Below are positions 4,622 to 5,134 of a stretch of DNA of 5,134 bases, one piece after another. A program made the position numbers and the translations under genes. Every line of letters starts with the position of its first letter. Position 1 is the stretch's first letter. The notes beneath the pieces are model-generated. The model saw nothing but the letters and a program-made list of their open reading frames with translations, was not told where the DNA came from and ran no database searches. Source of the DNA: Pseudomonadota bacterium (GTDB lineage Bacteria; Pseudomonadota; Gammaproteobacteria; Burkholderiales; Burkholderiaceae_C); assembly GCA_023422975.1 (NCBI GenBank), contig JAFAGF010000017.1, positions 1 through 5,134 on the forward strand, written 5' to 3'.

Positions 4622-5134
4622 ATGGATCATTTGCTCAAACACCTGTCTCAATCCCTCATTCAAGCCAACAGCCAGGAAGAGCTGGTGCGGCCGCTGCTAG
4701 AGATGCTGGCCCAGGTCACGCAACTGGAATCCACCTACCTCACCACCATCGACTTTGCCCAAGACCTGCAGCATGTGCTGTACGCGCGCAATACCCGGCA
4801 GATGCAGATTCCCGAAGGCTTGAGCGTGCCGTGGAATGACACGCCGTGCCAGCGCGCCTTGGCCGAAGGCCGCACCTGCACCAGCAATGTGCAGGAATGC
4901 TGGGGTGACTCACAAGCCGCGCGGGCGCTGGGTATTCGCACCTATGTCAGCGCTGCCGTGCGCATGTCCGATGGCAGCCTCTACGGCACTCTGTGTGCCG
5001 CCAGTGCCCACGAAGCCGCCCTGCCCGCCAGCACCGAAATCGTGCTGCAGCTGTTTGCCAAACTGATTGCCCAGCATGTCGAGCGCGAGCAACTGATGCA
5101 GGCGCTGCAGCAGCGCAACGAGCAGCTCACCCAG
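4622..5134 (+). CDS. GAF-domain sensor protein, probably diguanylate cyclase (N-terminal part, cut by the window end)
   Basis: The frame stays open from ATG 4622 to the last base, giving 171 codons without a stop; the C-terminus is outside the window. No signal peptide or membrane segment is seen, so it should be cytosolic. After a helical lead-in (MDHLLKHLSQSLIQA, 1-15), residues about 25-150 form a GAF sensor domain: LESTYLTTID (35-44), the WNDTPCQRAL motif (71-80), VQECWG (90-95), LGIRTYVSAAVRMSDGSL (103-120) and YGTLCAAS (121-128). Residues about 151-171 are charged and Gln-rich and look like a coiled-coil linker. GAF domains with the W-x-D-T-x-C motif in betaproteobacteria are commonly followed by GGDEF, so a c-di-GMP-making output is likely, but no GGDEF residue is visible. 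Cysteines 76, 86, 93 and 125 are unusually many. ATG 4622 lacks a clear Shine-Dalgarno. The same frame is open back to ATG 4427, but those 65 codons look non-coding. Confidence 0.85.
   Translation, partial: MDHLLKHLSQSLIQANSQEELVRPLLEMLAQVTQLESTYLTTIDFAQDLQHVLYARNTRQMQIPEGLSVPWNDTPCQRALAEGRTCTSNVQECWGDSQAARALGIRTYVSAAVRMSDGSLYGTLCAASAHEAALPASTEIVLQLFAKLIAQHVEREQLMQALQQRNEQLTQ

Noticed and set aside
4434..4700. Small plus-strand frame (88 codons) before the GAF gene, and a minus-strand frame at 4339-4521
   Set aside because: The first starts with TTG, lacks a ribosome binding site and overlaps the GAF start in another frame. The second runs antisense through the thiolase terminator.

Overview
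The window looks like an ordinary chromosomal segment from a betaproteobacterium of the order Burkholderiales, most likely family Comamonadaceae (Comamonas/Delftia-like). This rests on the GC-rich codon use, the BktB-type thiolase, the soybean-style architecture of a betaproteobacterial chemoreceptor and the style of the GAF protein. It is inference from remembered protein families, not from a search. I see no rRNA, tRNA, CRISPR array, insertion sequence or phage gene.

Layout, left to right. (1) 9-620 (+): a beta-class glutathione S-transferase of the GstA type; its promoter lies outside the window. (2) 621-847: a convergent gap with a hairpin flanked by A and T runs (702-729), a shared bidirectional terminator. 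(3) 848-2512 (-): a complete transmembrane methyl-accepting chemotaxis protein. (4) 2513-2794: a divergent intergenic region. It holds a hairpin, a terminator that belongs to no visible gene (2656-2678), and a near-consensus parS centromere site (2723-2738). (5) 2795-2992 (+): a 65-residue copper-chaperone-like protein with a GMTCGHC motif. (6) 2993-3154: a strong hairpin right after that gene, then a good sigma-70-like promoter (TTGGCA, 17 bp, CACAAT) with an inverted repeat lying over it. (7) 3155-4342 (+): a BktB-type beta-ketothiolase with all catalytic residues, closed by an intrinsic terminator at 4394-4425. (8) 4622-5134 (+): the N-terminal 171 codons of a GAF-domain sensor protein, probably a diguanylate cyclase, cut by the window end.

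The genes do not form one operon or one pathway; each has its own signals. GST and copper chaperone fit detoxification and metal handling, thiolase fits acyl-CoA or polyhydroxyalkanoate metabolism, and chemoreceptor and GAF protein fit environmental sensing. The most informative feature is non-coding: the parS site suggests that this locus lies in the origin-proximal part of the main chromosome and is a ParB loading site. I found no convincing new multi-gene system. The observations most worth a second look are the parS site, the orphan hairpin-terminator pair next to it (possible small RNA), and the operator-like repeats over the thiolase promoter.
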